Shown here: piece by piece, positions 53,930 through 64,000 of the stretch
How positions within the stretch are numbered: position 1 is the first letter of the stretch
Layout of the letters: each line of letters opens with the position of its first letter
Source of the DNA: Lactobacillus sp. CBA3605
Lineage (GTDB): Bacteria; Bacillota; Bacilli; Lactobacillales; Lactobacillaceae
Length of the DNA: 64,000 nucleotides
Reading direction: 5' to 3'
Assembly: GCF_002970915.1 (NCBI RefSeq)
Contig: NZ_CP027190.1
Location: forward strand, 372,001 to 436,000
Program-made: the position numbers and the translations under genes
Notes under the pieces: model-generated
Told to the model about the DNA's origin: nothing
Database searches by the model: none
The model's input: only the letters and a program-made list of their open reading frames with translations

Positions 53930-55279
53930 TTAACCAATCAAAATATTTTCTTCAGGATAACGAATCAAATTCGTTTTCGCTTGTCGCCGTGATAATGCAT
54001 AGAGCGATGTAAAAATACCCACCCGGCCAATAAACATCAGTAGCATAATCACAAATTTTCCCACTAGTGTTAATTTAGCCGTTAAACCAAGACTTAAACC
54101 GACCGTACCAAAAGCTGACAAGACTTCAAAAACAATGTATTCTAAGCCCATCCCTTTAGGAATCGTCTCCGTTTGTGCTAAAATCAACGCCGCCACGGTT
54201 AAAACCACGCTCGCTAAAAAGACTAATAATAGTGCCCGATTCAAGTTATTCTGGCTAAAACGCCGATGACCGTATTCGACATCCGCACGACCACGCAATT
54301 GGGCAATACTTTGAAAGACCAAAATCCCAAAAGTAGTCGTTTTAATCCCCCCAGCAGTTGACCCAGGTGTCCCACCAATAAACATCAGAACCATAATCAC
54401 TAAGACACTCCCAGCCTGTAACCGGGTGACTGGAATCACTGAAAAGCCCGCAGTTCGTGGTGAAACACTCATAAATAAGGTGTTCATGATGCGGTCAAGC
54501 CAACTGGTATTCGCTGGCAATAGCGCTAGCCCCCGTTCCGTCACTAGCAACAAGATAAAACCGAGGATAAATAAACTGATGGTCGTGACTAACGTTAATT
54601 TTGAGTTCAAGCTTAAGCGATGTCGTTCATGATAGAGCAATAAGTCACGCCAGACTAGGAAGCCCAGGCCACCAGCAATCACGAGCACCATCGTCACAAA
54701 CAAGACGTACGGATCACTCTGAAAAGTCGCCATGCCATTGGTAAAGATATTAAAGCCGGCATTACAAAATGACATGATGGCATGAAATAACGATAAAAAA
54801 AGACCTGACTGCCAGCCATAGCGCGGGACAAAATCAAGGGCTAATAGCCCAAAACCACCTAATTGAAATAATAATGACAGACCAATGACATATTGCATGA
54901 CACTTTTCGTATCACTTAAATTCTCAAGGTTTAGTGATTCCTTAACTAATAATTGCGTTGACAAGCCCAAGTTGCGCCGCATTAAATTTGAAATCAAGAC
55001 TGCAAACGTCATGTAACCCAGTGCGCCAACTTCCGATAATCCCATAATGACGATTTTACCAAACAACGTCCAATGGGTCATTTCAACCACATTCAACCCA
55101 GTGATACAAGTGGCTGAAGTGGCTGTAAATAACGTATTTATCAATGCTGTCGATTGTCCACTTTGGGCTGCAATCGGCAACGCCAATAAGCCCGTCCCAA
55201 TCGCAATCACTAAAATAAATCCCGCTACCATTTTTTTTGATAACGTGTCAAAAAAATTAAACTGCCGTAATTTTTCCAT
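53930..55279 (-). CDS. ktrB: K+ uptake channel protein KtrB (TrkH/HKT family)
   Basis: The 449-residue membrane protein has the four-fold M1-pore-M2 layout of potassium translocators. Filter-loop regions are visible as TATSATCITGLNVVE, FCNAGFNIF, MSVSPRTAGFSVIPV and FEVLSAFGTVGLSLGL, each with the conserved glycine; the gate region with GGTPGSTAGGIKTTTF follows the third pore. It pairs with the downstream ktrA. Complete length. Confidence 0.94.
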   Translation of the reverse strand: MEKLRQFNFFDTLSKKMVAGFILVIAIGTGLLALPIAAQSGQSTALINTLFTATSATCITGLNVVEMTHWTLFGKIVIMGLSEVGALGYMTFAVLISNLMRRNLGLSTQLLVKESLNLENLSDTKSVMQYVIGLSLLFQLGGFGLLALDFVPRYGWQSGLFLSLFHAIMSFCNAGFNIFTNGMATFQSDPYVLFVTMVLVIAGGLGFLVWRDLLLYHERHRLSLNSKLTLVTTISLFILGFILLLVTERGLALLPANTSWLDRIMNTLFMSVSPRTAGFSVIPVTRLQAGSVLVIMVLMFIGGTPGSTAGGIKTTTFGILVFQSIAQLRGRADVEYGHRRFSQNNLNRALLLVFLASVVLTVAALILAQTETIPKGMGLEYIVFEVLSAFGTVGLSLGLTAKLTLVGKFVIMLLMFIGRVGIFTSLYALSRRQAKTNLIRYPEENILIG

Positions 55280-55353
55280 AATCGCCCAATCCTATATATC
55301 CATTCTTTCCCTTAGCTTAAGCAACCCTAGCTAGAAATGCAAGACCCCATTTC

Positions 55354-55399
55354 AAAAAAAGGACCCCTAATGGCGACAAGTCGTCATCAGGAGCCCTAA
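55354..55399 (-). terminator. Terminator of mnmA
   Basis: On the minus strand AGGGCTCCTGATG pairs with CATTAGGGGTCCT and is followed by seven T residues. Confidence 0.82.
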
Positions 55400-55427
55400 A
55401 TAAGCTCATTTAAGTCACTAACCGAAC

Positions 55428-56558
<1,131 letters not shown>

Positions 56559-56625
56559 TCACCATCATTTCCAAAAGATTCTGGAGAATCCACGATTTGA
56601 AGGTCGTACAATTCCAGTAATTACC

Positions 56626-56653
56626 ATTATAACAAAGAAAACGCCAGCTGCAA
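56626..56653 (-). promoter_or_regulatory. Promoter of mnmA overlapping a terminator
   Basis: TATAAT (56626-56631) is 16 bases from TTGCAG (56648-56653) on the minus strand. The -35 lies in the loop of the DUF1831 terminator hairpin. Confidence 0.6.
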
Positions 56654-56665
56654 GCCAGGCGTTTC
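56638..56665 (-). terminator. Terminator of the iscS-DUF1831 operon
   Basis: On the minus strand AAACGCC(TGGC) pairs with (GCTGG)CGTTT and is followed by TCTTTGTT, directly after the DUF1831 stop. Confidence 0.7.
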
Positions 56666-56669
56666 CTGA

Positions 56670-57011
56670 TTAAACTTCAACTAAGACTTCACGGTCAATA
56701 AAACTTGCTAAAATGAACTGTAATTGTTCAACTGCTTCTGGATGAGCGTCATTTTTAAAAATATCCGCGCGTTGCAGGCCATTGCCTGTCACTGTCGACA
56801 TTTTAAAAGCCGTTAAATCAGCATTAACCGTCATTTTTAACTTAAAAGCTGCTTGATAAGGTGTATTGGGGTCCAGCGAACGTTCAAAAGTAAAAACCCC
56901 GGATTTGCCCTTAGCAAAGCCCAGATCCATTAATGTGTACTTCTTGATTGCAGGACTTAATTGATACGTTTTCGTAGCACCCGCAAGTTTCACCGTCGTT
57001 GTATAAGCCAT
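56670..57011 (-). CDS. DUF1831 family protein
   Basis: The 113-residue protein fits DUF1831, a family confined to lactobacilli and relatives and usually found behind a cysteine desulfurase: YTTTVKLAGATKTYQLSPAIKKYTLMDLGF, FERSLDPNTPYQAAFKLKM and a C-terminal helix VEQLQFILASFIDREVLVEV. Function unknown. Its place between cysteine desulfurase (22 bases upstream) and mnmA suggests a part in tRNA thiolation or sulfur transfer, though it has no cysteine, which argues against being a sulfur carrier itself. Confidence 0.88.
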   Translation of the reverse strand: MAYTTTVKLAGATKTYQLSPAIKKYTLMDLGFAKGKSGVFTFERSLDPNTPYQAAFKLKMTVNADLTAFKMSTVTGNGLQRADIFKNDAHPEAVEQLQFILASFIDREVLVEV

Positions 57012-57033
57012 GGTGACGACCTCCTTTTAAAGT

Positions 57034-58185
57034 TTAACGCTTTGATAACCGATTAACCGTATTCGTTAACACAGTGATAAATTGATCCAAGTCCGCCTTA
57101 GTTGTGTAACGCCCGAAACTCAGCCGGATAGATTCATTCACCCGTGGCGAGTCTTTGCCAAACATCGCAATTAACACATGTGACGGCTCCAAGCTCCCCG
57201 CAGTACAAGCTGAACCACCTGAAACCGCGATACCACCCAAATCTAGATTCGTTTGCATCGTATAAGTCGAAATGCCTTTAATCCAAAGATTCAAGACATG
57301 TTGTAAGTTATCTGGTCCCAAAGCGCCGTTCACTTCAAAATCAATATGATTAGCAGTCAATTGGTCCACGACATATTGCTTGAAATCAGCATACTTACTT
57401 TGGCGATGTGCTTTTTCAGTCGGTGTCAGTTCCTTAACGGCTTGCGCAAATCCCGCAATGGCTGGCACATTTTCAGTTCCAGCCCGCCGCTTGTCTTCTT
57501 GCTCACCGCCTGTAATTAAGCTAGGAAAGTTAATGCCATTACGTTTATACAAGAAACCAATAAACTTAGGGCCATTAATCTTGTGCGCTGAAGTCGACAA
57601 CATATCAATGTGATCACGTTGAACATCAATATCCAATAAACCGTATGCTTGCACTGCATCTGTATGGAACCAAGCTTGATGATCTTTCAAAAGCTCACCA
57701 ATCTCATGAATCGGCATGTGGGATCCGACTTCATTGTTCCCCATCATAATTGACACTAGGATTGTATCTGGACGTAAAGCGGCTTTAAAATCAGCTAACT
57801 TAATATTACCGTTGGCATCCACAGGTAAGTATGTCACTTCAAAGCCTTGTTGCTCTAAAACGGCTAATGACTTTAAAATGGCTTGGTGTTCAATCGCCGT
57901 GGTAATAATATGCTTGCCTAAGTTTTGCCGCACTAACGCCGTTTGCATGATGGCCGTATTGTCGCCTTCCGTCCCACCACTATTAAAAATAATATCATCG
58001 TCAGGCGCGTTGATACTTTGCGCAATGACATGGCGACTATCATCTAAGACTTCGCGAGCAGCCCGACCAAACGCGTGGGTACTCGAGGCATTGCCAAACG
58101 TATTCGTCATGCGCGTCATCATTTCAGTGACAACTGATTCCGCCATGGGAGTGGTCGCCGCGTTATCTAAATACACTTGCTTCAT
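57034..58185 (-). CDS. Cysteine desulfurase (NifS/IscS family)
   Basis: The 383-residue PLP enzyme releases sulfur from cysteine as enzyme persulfide. It begins MKQVYLDNAATTPM, has the PLP lysine in STSAHKINGPKF and the active cysteine in GGSACTAGSLEPSHVL. Residues are intact. ATG 58185 follows AAAGGAAG. Downstream are DUF1831 and mnmA, so its main client is probably the 2-thiouridine pathway; it lies just behind mtnN. Confidence 0.94.
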   Translation of the reverse strand: MKQVYLDNAATTPMAESVVTEMMTRMTNTFGNASSTHAFGRAAREVLDDSRHVIAQSINAPDDDIIFNSGGTEGDNTAIMQTALVRQNLGKHIITTAIEHQAILKSLAVLEQQGFEVTYLPVDANGNIKLADFKAALRPDTILVSIMMGNNEVGSHMPIHEIGELLKDHQAWFHTDAVQAYGLLDIDVQRDHIDMLSTSAHKINGPKFIGFLYKRNGINFPSLITGGEQEDKRRAGTENVPAIAGFAQAVKELTPTEKAHRQSKYADFKQYVVDQLTANHIDFEVNGALGPDNLQHVLNLWIKGISTYTMQTNLDLGGIAVSGGSACTAGSLEPSHVLIAMFGKDSPRVNESIRLSFGRYTTKADLDQFITVLTNTVNRLSKR

Positions 58186-58211
58186 TTGAACGCTTCCTTT
58201 TAAAAATAAAT

Positions 58212-58907
58212 TTACTTGTTTTGAGCAGCGAATAACGCTAATAACATCGCTGCCGATTGCTTACCAGCGGCCAAGATGAATTCATCAAAGCTGACACCAG
58301 CATCTTCGTTGCCAACATCAGACATCGCCCGAATGACAACATACGGCGTGTTAAATTGATGACAGGCTTGTCCAATCGCTGCGCCTTCCATTTCACTCGA
58401 AAGTGCCGTTGGAAAATGGCTCAAAATTTGATCGGTTGCAGCCTGACTGGCAATAAATTGATCGCCAGACACAATTAGCCCCGTCTTGGCTTTCAAACCG
58501 GTTGCAGTAGCAGCCTGAATGATTTGGTTGACCCAATTTTTGTCCGTGTCATAATACAACGGTTGTTGTGGTAATTGCCCATAGTCGTAACCAAAGGCCG
58601 TCGCATCAACATCATGATAAGCCGTCGCAGTTGCGACTACTACATCGCCAACTGCAAGGCCGGCCCCAATACCACCGGCTGAACCTGAGTTAATCACAAC
58701 ATCAACATCAAAGTTCGTAATCATTAAAGCGGTGGTCATCCCAGCTTGAACTTTACCAATTCCAGATTGCACCAAAACGACCGCTTGTTGATCAATCGTG
58801 CCTTCATAAAAGACAATATCTTTAATTGGGGTGACTTTTTCATCTTGTAATGCAGTTCGGAGCGTCTTAAGTTCTTCTTCCATTGCACAAATAATGCCAA
58901 ATTTCAT
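58212..58907 (-). CDS. mtnN: 5'-methylthioadenosine/S-adenosylhomocysteine nucleosidase
   Basis: This nucleosidase clears the by-products MTA and SAH of methylation and polyamine synthesis and starts the route to AI-2. The 231-residue protein begins MKFGIICAMEEELKTLRTAL, with the SGIGKVQAGMTTALMI motif, catalytic glutamate in SSEMEGAAIGQACHQF and aspartate in IRAMSDVGNEDAG. luxS is not in this window. It lies 26 bases before the cysteine desulfurase gene. Confidence 0.97.
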   Translation of the reverse strand: MKFGIICAMEEELKTLRTALQDEKVTPIKDIVFYEGTIDQQAVVLVQSGIGKVQAGMTTALMITNFDVDVVINSGSAGGIGAGLAVGDVVVATATAYHDVDATAFGYDYGQLPQQPLYYDTDKNWVNQIIQAATATGLKAKTGLIVSGDQFIASQAATDQILSHFPTALSSEMEGAAIGQACHQFNTPYVVIRAMSDVGNEDAGVSFDEFILAAGKQSAAMLLALFAAQNK

Positions 58908-58925
58908 GTAAGTTGCCTACTTTCT

Positions 58926-59177
58926 TTAAGGGGTCAAAAATAAAATTAAAAAAACAATAACAATAGCTAAAACTAAGCCTAAAATAACCCAATTGAGCTT
59001 GCGACCCAATCGTTTAGTTTTGGCCTCTTCCAATAAACGGTTGTTCTCAGCCGCGTAACCGCGCCGAGAAGCCGCTGTATCTGATTCATTTTCCGGCATA
59101 TCATCGGTTTCAGTAGCCGTGGGTTGCGTTTGTTTTTGATGATATTGTTGCCGCGTCATGCGATCTTCATCAGCCAT
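58926..59177 (-). CDS. Small C-terminally anchored membrane protein, unknown
   Basis: The 83-residue protein is hydrophilic and disordered-looking for 60 residues (acidic DDMPENESDTAASRR and basic AKTKRLGRKL) and ends with a single membrane segment (NWVILGLVLAIVIVFLILFLTP). It likely sits in the membrane with the N-terminus inside. AGGAG precedes the ATG. It overlaps the end of the Nudix gene by 8 bases and precedes mtnN by 18. Such tail-anchored proteins occur at this place in lactobacilli; function unknown. Confidence 0.8.
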   Translation of the reverse strand: MADEDRMTRQQYHQKQTQPTATETDDMPENESDTAASRRGYAAENNRLLEEAKTKRLGRKLNWVILGLVLAIVIVFLILFLTP

Positions 59178-59730
59178 GTAAATCCACTCCTAACGCTTGA
59201 TGACTTTGCCAATACCACACCGCCATCACCGTCTTAGCATCCACTAATTCACCACTAGTCACTTGACCCATCACCACTGGTAAATCCCGATAAACTAGTT
59301 GGAGCTGTTCATCAGCATCTTGCGGCAATGCCGTGGTGACCGGCTGCAATCCTGTGGCGACGTATAACGTCATATATTCATCGGTGAAGCCTGGAGACGT
59401 GTAAAATTCAGCAATTGGTGTTAACTGATTAGCCACTAATCTGGTCTCTTCATTTAATTCACGGACTGCTGCGGCCATCGGCGTTTCACCGGGTTCAACC
59501 TTGCCAGCTGGAATCTCGAAGGTTATCCCGTTCGTGGCCGCTCGCCATTGTTTAACGAGCACCATCTGTTGTGCGGCCGTCACTATCAAAATCGCTACGG
59601 CTGGTTGATGGTGGACAATTTCACGCGTCGCCGTCGTCTGATTGGGTAAGGTCACGACTTGACGTTCCACCTGCACCAAGCTACCGTCAAAAACTTGAGT
59701 TCGCGTCTGTACCTGCTCTTCAAAATCCAT
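59170..59730 (-). CDS. Nudix hydrolase, ADP-ribose pyrophosphatase type
   Basis: The 186-residue enzyme probably hydrolyses ADP-ribose. The Nudix box is GKVEPGETPMAAAVRELNEE followed by TRL; the consensus glycine after EE-T is arginine here, while all metal-binding glutamates are kept. The N-terminal strand swap region with VFDGSLVQVERQVVTLPNQ and downstream FYTSPGFTDEYMTLYVATGL match the ADPRase subgroup. ATG 59730 follows AGGAGG by 9 bases; the 11 residues upstream are rejected. Confidence 0.9.
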   Translation of the reverse strand: MDFEEQVQTRTQVFDGSLVQVERQVVTLPNQTTATREIVHHQPAVAILIVTAAQQMVLVKQWRAATNGITFEIPAGKVEPGETPMAAAVRELNEETRLVANQLTPIAEFYTSPGFTDEYMTLYVATGLQPVTTALPQDADEQLQLVYRDLPVVMGQVTSGELVDAKTVMAVWYWQSHQALGVDLHG

Positions 59731-59765
59731 CCGATTTAACCTCCTGATAACAAGCGTTCTCAATA

Positions 59766-59794
59766 AGGATACCGATTTTTACGTCTGAATGCAA
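59766..59794 (-). promoter_or_regulatory. Promoter of Nudix-mtnN-iscS-DUF1831 operon
   Basis: TTGCAT (59789-59794) and TATCCT (59766-59771) on the minus strand are 17 bases apart. Confidence 0.65.
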
Positions 59795-59815
59795 TTCTTA
59801 GCCGGAGCTACCAAC

Positions 59816-59857
59816 AAAAAAAGCGTCAGCTAGCCAAATCGACCACCCAACGCCTCT
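59816..59857 (-). terminator. Terminator of dapF
   Basis: On the minus strand AGGCGT and ACGCTT arms flank a long loop and are followed by seven T residues. The stem is short, so efficiency is uncertain. Confidence 0.55.
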
Positions 59858-59869
59858 TCAAACGACCTT

Positions 59870-60868
59870 CTAAACTGTGGCTAACCCTGCAATAAACGCT
59901 TCATAAGCTGGTTGTTCACCAGTAATAGTGGTGGTGGCTTCACTAAAGTCCGCCTTTAAAGCCGCCGCTAATGGCAACGTCACAAACTTAACAAAGGTTG
60001 CATTGCCAATTAATTCCATCCAATATTCTTCATCGGCCCCCTGGTGGACGACTGTTTTGACCATGCCGCCTGGATTAGTGACGTGAATTTCTTGGTTGAA
60101 GTCAGTGCTTTCTTGGTGTAATAACACGTACATCAATGAGGACGCCGACATTGCCGTACCACAAGCATCGGTGAACCCAACACCCCGTTCAAACGTCCGA
60201 ACAAAAATCGAGTTAGCACCAAGCACTTCAACAAAGCTCACGTTAACGCCGTCTGGAAAGAGTTTATTTTGACCATCGTTTAGCCATTGCCCAATTCGGC
60301 CTAACTCAGAACCCGTCAAGGTCGTATGATCAACAAACGCAATTAAATGTGGATTGGGAACTGAAACTGCTGAAAACTTTAAGTCCGCAGAGATTTCTGG
60401 AATAGCTTCATTAATAATCGTAGTGGCTTCATGATTAACATGCATGCCTAAGTTTTTAGCATCAAAGGAAACTGGTGAGATTTCAACGCTATATGCTGGG
60501 ACATGATCCGCAAAATCAGCGACCGCTTGCACCTTTAAATCCGCATACATCGTTTCCACTCGGAAATCAGTCTGACCATTCTGAGTGCCTAAGTAGCGGG
60601 CAACGGTCCGTAAGCCATTACCGCACATGCTAGCCTCGGTCCCATCAGCATTGATGACCCGCATCCGGCCAAGCACTTGCGCATGGTCAGATTTATCAAC
60701 CACTAAAATGCCATCGGCCCCTTCATAAAGGCCAGCACCATTTCGTTTGCAACTATTAATTGCCAGTTGTTTCAAGTCAGTATCCGTCAACGGTTCTGGA
60801 AATTGCGCTTGATCCAATAAATAAAAATCATTACCGGAACCGTGCACTTTGATCATTTTCACTACCAT
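59870..60868 (-). CDS. dapF: Diaminopimelate epimerase
   Basis: DapF converts LL-DAP to meso-DAP for lysine and the peptidoglycan bridge. The protein (about 332 residues) starts near MIKVHGSGNDFYLLDQ, with catalytic cysteines in MCGNGLRTVARYLG and TDACGTAMSASS. It is longer than the roughly 275 residues of most bacterial enzymes, with extra sequence after the second cysteine, as in other lactobacilli. Three near ATG codons are possible; I favour 60868, 6 bases after AGGA. Confidence 0.94.
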   Translation of the reverse strand: MVVKMIKVHGSGNDFYLLDQAQFPEPLTDTDLKQLAINSCKRNGAGLYEGADGILVVDKSDHAQVLGRMRVINADGTEASMCGNGLRTVARYLGTQNGQTDFRVETMYADLKVQAVADFADHVPAYSVEISPVSFDAKNLGMHVNHEATTIINEAIPEISADLKFSAVSVPNPHLIAFVDHTTLTGSELGRIGQWLNDGQNKLFPDGVNVSFVEVLGANSIFVRTFERGVGFTDACGTAMSASSLMYVLLHQESTDFNQEIHVTNPGGMVKTVVHQGADEEYWMELIGNATFVKFVTLPLAAALKADFSEATTTITGEQPAYEAFIAGLATV

Positions 60869-60911
60869 CAGCATCCTATCTATTTATAATCTCGAGTTAA
60901 CTACTCTACTA

Positions 60912-60940
60912 TCATACTGATTTTTCAAGCAGAATTCAAT
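60912..60940 (-). promoter_or_regulatory. Promoter of dapF
   Basis: TTGAAT (60935-60940) and TATGAT (60912-60917) on the minus strand are 17 bases apart, about 40 bases before the start. Confidence 0.65.
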
Positions 60941-60980
60941 TCCTAAGGACCAAAGTTAAGCCTACAAAGACATGCGCCAA

Positions 60981-61031
60981 AATAAAAAACAGTTGCTACA
61001 AGAAGCTGTGAATTCTTGCAGTAACTGTTTA
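60981..61031 (-). terminator. Terminator of ileS
   Basis: On the minus strand AAACAGTTACTGCAAGAA pairs with TTCTTGTAGCAACTGTTT and is followed by TTTATTTT. Confidence 0.85.
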
Positions 61032-61048
61032 GGATTAATCTTCAGTGA

Positions 61049-63847
61049 CTAATCTTCTAAACCAGTGGTTACTGATTCAGGATAATTAGCCCGAACAATT
61101 TCGGCACATCGCGCACATAACATTGGATAAGCGTCGTCTTGACCAACATCAGTCTTCGTCATTCGACAACGTGAACAAACTTCGCCCTCAGCATGACTCA
61201 CTCTAATGGCTAATTGATCACCAAACTTTTCGACCGTTTGATCAGCCTCTGCTAAGTCATGAATCGTTAAGGCTGAAACCATCAACATTTGTTGGACGTT
61301 CGTATCTAACCGTTGTAATAAGGCTTGCGTCGTATCAGCCACATATAAGTCCAAATGAGCCTCTAATGATTTCCCAATTAGTTTCGCATCCCGGGCTTCT
61401 TCTAAGGCCTTTAAAACGGCACTCCGAAGTTCCATGAATTGACCCCAGTCAGTCGTTAACGTTGCCGCATTTGGTAAAGTTTGTACAGTTGGCATTTCAG
61501 TCAATTGCGCAAATTCTTCTGGTTCTTTCAAGAATGGCCAGATTTCTTCCGTCGTATGTGGCAACATTGGCGTGAACAACTTCGTCAAGGCAACCAAGAC
61601 ATCGTAAAAGACCGTTTGCATTGACCGACGTGAATGGCTATCTTCAGCATCAATATACATGATATCCTTAGCGATATCCAAGTAAAAGTTTGATAAATCA
61701 ACCGTTAAGAAGTTTAGAAGCTTTTTGTAAATATCCAAAAAGTCATAATGATCATAATGATCTTTTACTTCAGCAACGAATTGGTTAAGTCGAACTTCCA
61801 TATATTGGTCGACAGCTGCTAAATCAGTCGTCGCGACCCGGTTCACTTTTGGATCAAAGTCCGTGGTATTCGCCAACATAAACCGCATTGTATTCCGGAA
61901 CTTCTTATACCCATCAGAAACTTGCTTGAAGCTCTCCATTGAGACCCGCACATCAGAACTTGTATCAACAGATGCCACCCAGAGCCGCACAATTTCAGCA
62001 CCCATTTGCTTAATAACTTCGGCAGGTGCAATCGTATTGCCTAAGGACTTACTCATCTTTCGGCCTTGGTTGTCTAACGTGAAGCCTTGTGATAAGACTT
62101 GTTTGTATGGTGCCTGACCAGTTACAGCCACACTTGTAATCAAACTAGAGTTGAACCAACCACGATATTGGTCAGACCCTTCCAGGTAAAGATCCGCTGG
62201 ATAAGTCAGATAAGGCCGTTCTGCTAGAACACCTTGGTGAGAAGAACCGGAGTCAAACCAAACATCCATAATATCGGTTTCCTTGGTAAAGGTCCCATTA
62301 GGTGAATGTTCATCAGTAAAACCAGCTGGTAACAGGTCTTTCGCATCTCGTTCAAACCAAACGTTTGATCCATATTGGCCAATTAAATCAGCAACATGTG
62401 CAATCGTCGCTTCAGTCATGATGGCCGTCCCATCTTCTGCATAGAAAATTGGTAGTGGCACACCCCAAACACGTTGCCGTGAAATAACCCAATCACCACG
62501 GTCACGAATCATGTTATAGAGCCGTTTTTTACCCCATTCTGGTGAAAATTGAACCTCGTCAATTGCCCCCAGAATTTCATCACGCATATCACCAACAGAT
62601 GCAAACCATTGCGGTGTTGCGCGGAAAATAATTGGCTTTTTAGTCCGCCAATCAAATGGATAACTATGTTCATAAGGCATGTAATCCAATAATACGCCAT
62701 TAGCTTTTAACTTATCTAACGCAATTTGATTAGCATCTTCATAAAAGACGCCAGCAAAATCAGGACCAGCTTCAGCTGTTAAAACCCCTTTGCCGTCAAC
62801 TGGTGCAAATACTGGCAAACCATACTTCTGACCGATTCTGTAATCATCTTCCCCATAACCAGGCGCCGTGTGCACTAATCCGGTCCCAGCGTCTAAGGTA
62901 ACAAAATCACCTAACATAGTCACAATTTGGCGATCAGTGTCAAATGGATGCTGACAAATAACGCGGTCTAATTCGGCACCCTTAACTGTTTTGAGGACTT
63001 TAACATCTTCCCAACCAAAACGGGTCACATTTTCGGCCAATAAATCAGCAGCTAACACATATTTCTTTGAATCGCCGGCTGGTTGCACAACCACGTAGTC
63101 AAAGCCAGCATCAATCGTAATCCCTTCAGAAGCAGGAATGGTCCAAGGGGTTGTGGTCCAGACAACCATGTATGTTTCAGTATCTAGAACCCCTTTACCA
63201 TCAATGACGCGTTCCCCATAAAACGCAGATGGTGACGTCACATCATGATATTCAACTTCGGCTTCTGCCAAGGCTGATTCTGATGACCATGACCAAAAGA
63301 CTGGTTTTTTACCACGATAAATCAAATGACGCTTGGCAAAAGCACCAAAAACGCGAATCTGGGCTGCTTCAAACTCTGGATTTAACGTCAAATAAGGTTG
63401 GTCCCATTCGGCAGCTACCCCTAAGCGTTTGAATTCATCACGTTGCCGATCGACTTGTTTCAAAGCATATTCACGACACAATTCTCGAAATTCATTAGTG
63501 GTCATTTTCTTACGATCATAACCCGCTTGCTTTAATTTCTGTTCAATTGGTAATCCATGGGTATCCCAGCCGGGAACATAAGGTGACCGGAAGCCATTCA
63601 TCGACTTATAGCGGACAATAAAATCTTTTGTGATTTTATTTAACGCATGCCCCATGTGAATATCGCCATTCGCATATGGTGGTCCATCATGTAAAACGAA
63701 AGTGTCTTTACCTTCATTTAATTTTTGCCGTTGTTCATAGACCTTATTTTCGCTCCAAACGTTTTGCCGTTCGACTTCTTTAACGGGTAAGTTGCCTCGC
63801 ATTTTGAACTTGGTCTTACCGAGATTAAGTGTTTCTTTAATGCGCAT
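61049..63847 (-). CDS. ileS: Isoleucyl-tRNA synthetase
   Basis: IleS charges tRNA-Ile and edits valine. The 932-residue class I enzyme has the HIGH-type motif in [11 protein letters not shown] (about 65), the editing domain with [12 protein letters not shown], the KMSKS loop [10 protein letters not shown] (about 595) and a C-terminal zinc finger ([10 protein letters not shown] and CARCAE). These features mark the bacterial IleS1 type. It is controlled by the T-box leader that begins directly upstream and runs off the right edge. Confidence 0.98.
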   Translation of the reverse strand: MRIKETLNLGKTKFKMRGNLPVKEVERQNVWSENKVYEQRQKLNEGKDTFVLHDGPPYANGDIHMGHALNKITKDFIVRYKSMNGFRSPYVPGWDTHGLPIEQKLKQAGYDRKKMTTNEFRELCREYALKQVDRQRDEFKRLGVAAEWDQPYLTLNPEFEAAQIRVFGAFAKRHLIYRGKKPVFWSWSSESALAEAEVEYHDVTSPSAFYGERVIDGKGVLDTETYMVVWTTTPWTIPASEGITIDAGFDYVVVQPAGDSKKYVLAADLLAENVTRFGWEDVKVLKTVKGAELDRVICQHPFDTDRQIVTMLGDFVTLDAGTGLVHTAPGYGEDDYRIGQKYGLPVFAPVDGKGVLTAEAGPDFAGVFYEDANQIALDKLKANGVLLDYMPYEHSYPFDWRTKKPIIFRATPQWFASVGDMRDEILGAIDEVQFSPEWGKKRLYNMIRDRGDWVISRQRVWGVPLPIFYAEDGTAIMTEATIAHVADLIGQYGSNVWFERDAKDLLPAGFTDEHSPNGTFTKETDIMDVWFDSGSSHQGVLAERPYLTYPADLYLEGSDQYRGWFNSSLITSVAVTGQAPYKQVLSQGFTLDNQGRKMSKSLGNTIAPAEVIKQMGAEIVRLWVASVDTSSDVRVSMESFKQVSDGYKKFRNTMRFMLANTTDFDPKVNRVATTDLAAVDQYMEVRLNQFVAEVKDHYDHYDFLDIYKKLLNFLTVDLSNFYLDIAKDIMYIDAEDSHSRRSMQTVFYDVLVALTKLFTPMLPHTTEEIWPFLKEPEEFAQLTEMPTVQTLPNAATLTTDWGQFMELRSAVLKALEEARDAKLIGKSLEAHLDLYVADTTQALLQRLDTNVQQMLMVSALTIHDLAEADQTVEKFGDQLAIRVSHAEGEVCSRCRMTKTDVGQDDAYPMLCARCAEIVRANYPESVTTGLED

Positions 63848-63896
63848 TTGATCACTCCTTAAAATTTTTGGTGCTAATCAATCTAATTTTGGCAAC

Positions 63897-64000
63897 AAAA
63901 AAACTCCATCCGCAAGGGACGAAGTTATCGTGGTACCACCCAAATTTAGAATTGTTTAGATTCTCTCTTAGCATGGTTAACGGCCATGAGCCGGTCGACC
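63897..64000 (-). ncRNA. T-box leader of ileS, 3' part only
   Basis: The minus strand shows the T-box sequence GGGTGGTACCACG (63929-63941) followed by a terminator, ACTTCGTCC/GGATGGAGT (63903-63925) with a T-run. Uncharged tRNA would stabilise the alternative antiterminator. The bases UGGU in the T-box fit the acceptor end of a tRNA with discriminator A, as expected for tRNA-Ile. The specifier loop is beyond the window edge, so the codon itself cannot be read. Confidence 0.93.

Noticed and set aside
55280-55427. Cyclic di-AMP (ydaO) riboswitch for ktrB
   Set aside because: The ktrB leader is too short for this riboswitch and lacks its conserved motifs.
57716-58189. 157-codon plus-strand open frame opposite the cysteine desulfurase gene
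   Set aside because: It lies wholly antisense to a well conserved gene, has no ribosome binding site and no recognisable motif; it is a shadow frame.

Overview
The window is a 64 kb piece of low-to-medium GC Firmicute chromosome that reads as a Lactobacillaceae core region, most likely Lactiplantibacillus (L. plantarum group) or a close relative. The reasons are the gene content and order (clpX-engB, tig, tuf, rnjB-dapA, rpsO/rpsT, the comE cluster, ftsW-pyc, typA, pdhABCD, rpoY-rnjA, a LysM-Ser-rich-NlpC/P60 cell wall hydrolase, recD2, mnmA, iscS, mtnN, ileS), the fused glutamine-type SBP-permease, DapA and DapF (meso-DAP wall) and a T-box in front of ileS. The species call is inference from gene content, not from a database search. 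Most genes lie on the minus strand. Plus-strand genes are a 57-codon small ORF, rpsT, def, rpoY-rnjA and a diacylglycerol kinase-like gene.

Layout. 1-5 kb: start of uvrC, a glnHP-glnQ amino acid ABC operon, a small unknown ORF, a MerR regulator with a damaged start next to an SRPBCC gene that has a textbook 19-bp-spacer MerR promoter, an Fe-S family protein and a MazG-like protein. 5-14 kb: engB, clpX, tig, tuf, a TPR-like protein, RNase J2 and dapA. 14-22 kb: rpsO and rpsT divergent from each other, holA, comEC-comEB-comEA (DNA uptake), a SepM-like protease, coaD, rsmD and ylbG. 22-31 kb: pyruvate carboxylase, ftsW, typA, an inositol-phosphatase-like gene, a UPF0223 protein and a lactate-dehydrogenase-like protein that has lost its catalytic residues. 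31-36 kb: the four-gene pyruvate dehydrogenase operon. 36-43 kb: def, a membrane protein, rpoY-rnjA, a lipid kinase, a small coiled-coil protein and the P60 hydrolase.

43-48 kb is the most accessory-looking stretch: an MFS exporter whose long leader holds a broken reading frame, then a ribose uptake operon (rbsK-rbsD-rbsU) preceded by its LacI regulator and a near-perfect 29-bp operator. 48-64 kb returns to housekeeping: a PRPP-synthetase paralogue, recD2, a TPR protein, a histidine phosphatase, KtrAB potassium uptake, mnmA, DUF1831, cysteine desulfurase, mtnN, a small membrane protein, a Nudix hydrolase, dapF and ileS with its T-box.

Functionally the genes cover translation and RNA decay (tuf, typA, rpsO, rpsT, def, rnjA, rnjB, rpoY, mnmA plus its sulfur donor, ileS), protein folding and turnover (tig, clpX), pyruvate use (pyc, pdh), DNA uptake and repair (comE genes, recD2, uvrC) and wall synthesis (dapA, dapF, ftsW, P60). 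I saw no CRISPR array, phage, insertion sequence, tRNA or rRNA gene, and no coherent new multi-gene system. The most unusual items are single genes and sites: catalytically degenerate members of the LDH, MazG, PRPP-synthetase and RNase J families, the MerR start loss, and several unassigned palindromic operators and leader structures.
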